From contig JAURLM010000268.1 in the NCBI GenBank assembly GCA_030831265.1, positions 1 to 5,614 on the forward strand: a stretch of DNA of 5,614 bases, given 5' to 3'. A program made the translations under genes and the position numbers. This DNA is from Chloroflexota bacterium. GTDB lineage: Bacteria; Chloroflexota; Dehalococcoidia; Lucifugimonadales; Lucifugimonadaceae. Shown here piece after piece: positions 5,193 through 5,614 of this stretch (the stretch's first letter is position 1; each line of letters starts with the position of its first letter). The notes below the pieces were generated by a model. That model was not told where the DNA came from. It saw nothing but the letters and a program-made list of their open reading frames with translations, and searched no databases.

Positions 5193-5253
5193 CCCAGCGA
5201 GGGAGATTCTCCCTTGCTGGGCAGGTCTCCTCGACTCTTCAAGGAGACCGCTC
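5193..5253 (+). ncRNA. Structured 5' leader of radC with masked ribosome binding site (copy 2)
   Basis: A strong hairpin pairs 5193-5205 (CCCAGCGAGGGAG) with 5209-5221 (CTCCCTTGCTGGG): 13 pairs including one G-U, and the loop ATT. Two bases later GGTCTCCT (5224-5231) pairs with AGGAGACC (5242-5249), an 8-bp stem with a 10-nt loop that buries the ribosome binding site AAGGAG (5241-5246), 7 nt from ATG 5254. The decamer TTCAAGGAGA (5238-5247) is shared with the DUF3577 leader, as is the stem pattern of CCC, GC and GGGA on one arm and TCCC, GC and GGG on the other. Translation control by opening of the second stem is the natural reading; the signal or protein that would do this is unknown. Confidence 0.6.
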
Positions 5254-5614
5254 ATGGCTTCCAAATCCTCACCTTCCCGGGTGATTCCTAAAAACCGCTT
5301 TGCGGCCATTCGCATGGCGTCGTTGAACGATCCTGAAAAGCAATCCCTGCTGGAGCTGGCCTTTGCGATATTGCAGGACCTGCACCAGCCGGGCCTTGAG
5401 TTACCGAGCCCCAACCACACCCGTGATTACTTGCGGATGTTGTTGGCTGAACGCAAAGCGGAAGTCTTTGGTTGTGTGTACCTGGATAATCGGCATCGGG
5501 TAATCGAAGCCGCAGAGTTGTTCCAGGGAACCATTGATGGTGCCTCGGTGTACCCCCGCGTGGTGGTGCAACAGGCGTTGACGCTTAACGCGGCAGCGGT
5601 GATGTTTTTTCACA
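5254..5614 (+). CDS. radC: RadC-like JAB/MPN-domain protein of mobile-element type (3' truncated)
   Basis: The first 120 residues are visible and the frame is open at the window end. AAGGAG (5241-5246) is 7 nt before ATG 5254. A basic N-terminus (1-20) and a helix (29-43) are followed by the JAB domain from about residue 56: helix TRDYLRMLLAERKAEVFGCVYLDNRHRVI split over 56-84, with E70 in the usual position of the catalytic Glu; ELFQGTIDGASVYPRVVVQQAL (88-109), the hallmark RadC block; then AAAVMFFH, whose last His is the first metal ligand of the HxHPSG motif, cut by the window edge. The helix-hairpin-helix domain of chromosomal RadC is absent, as is usual for RadC copies on ICEs and prophages. 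The fold predicts a metal-dependent hydrolase; the biological role of RadC is not settled. Expression is probably controlled by the leader hairpins. Confidence 0.9.
   Translation, partial: MASKSSPSRVIPKNRFAAIRMASLNDPEKQSLLELAFAILQDLHQPGLELPSPNHTRDYLRMLLAERKAEVFGCVYLDNRHRVIEAAELFQGTIDGASVYPRVVVQQALTLNAAAVMFFH

Noticed and set aside
5181..5613. Minus-strand open frames over the radC start
   Set aside because: They lack ribosome binding sites and recognisable motifs and lie opposite a clear RadC frame on the + strand.
1..5614. CRISPR arrays, tRNA genes, insertion sequences or attachment sites
   Set aside because: No regularly spaced repeats, cloverleaf, transposase motif or terminal inverted repeat pair was seen on either strand.

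Overview
The window is part of the replication, maintenance and regulation segment of an integrative and conjugative element (ICE) of the SPI-7 / PAPI-1 / ICEclc superfamily. This rests on a run of marker proteins recognisable from their sequences: a DUF2857 protein, an STY4528-type replication protein, a TIGR03761 (PFL_4669-type) ICE protein, a DUF3577 (STY4534-type) protein and a short RadC-like JAB-domain protein. This combination points to a proteobacterial host, most likely a gammaproteobacterium, with moderate GC content by eye. The species cannot be fixed from the sequence. All supported genes are on the + strand.

Layout. Positions 1-2063 hold three overlapping genes: the 3' end of a ParB-like gene (to 228), the DUF2857 gene (215-817) and the STY4528-type gene (807-2063). 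The last carries a 16/17-bp inverted repeat (1567-1615) in the codons of its low-complexity linker. A 187-nt gap (2064-2250) holds an operator-like dyad and a bulged hairpin. Then come the TIGR03761 gene (2251-2991), a small ribbon-helix-helix ParR-like gene (2997-3392) and a ParM/StbA actin-like ATPase (3425-4531), closely spaced and probably one transcript. A 189-nt gap leads to the DUF3577 gene (4721-5149). A 104-nt gap leads to a radC-like gene (5254 onward) that runs off the window.

How the genes may work together. The ParB-like/DUF2857 pair resembles the BisD/BisC master regulator of ICEclc, which would control transfer competence. The STY4528, TIGR03761 and DUF3577 proteins are associated with DNA replication or processing of the excised element. 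The ParR-like/ParM pair looks like a type II (actin) partition cassette that would stabilise the extrachromosomal form. The gaps before the DUF3577 and radC genes share one architecture: a hairpin, then a strong C-rich/G-rich hairpin, then an anti-Shine-Dalgarno arm, then the identical decamer TTCAAGGAGA, then ATG. They look like two copies of one structured leader RNA, possibly the published radC RNA motif.

Most notable: (1) the long inverted repeat with an A7 loop inside the replication gene, in the position where lambda O carries its origin; (2) the twin RNA leaders that can mask the ribosome binding site; (3) an actin-type segregation module next to ICE replication genes, where DUF3158, ssb and topB genes would often be expected.
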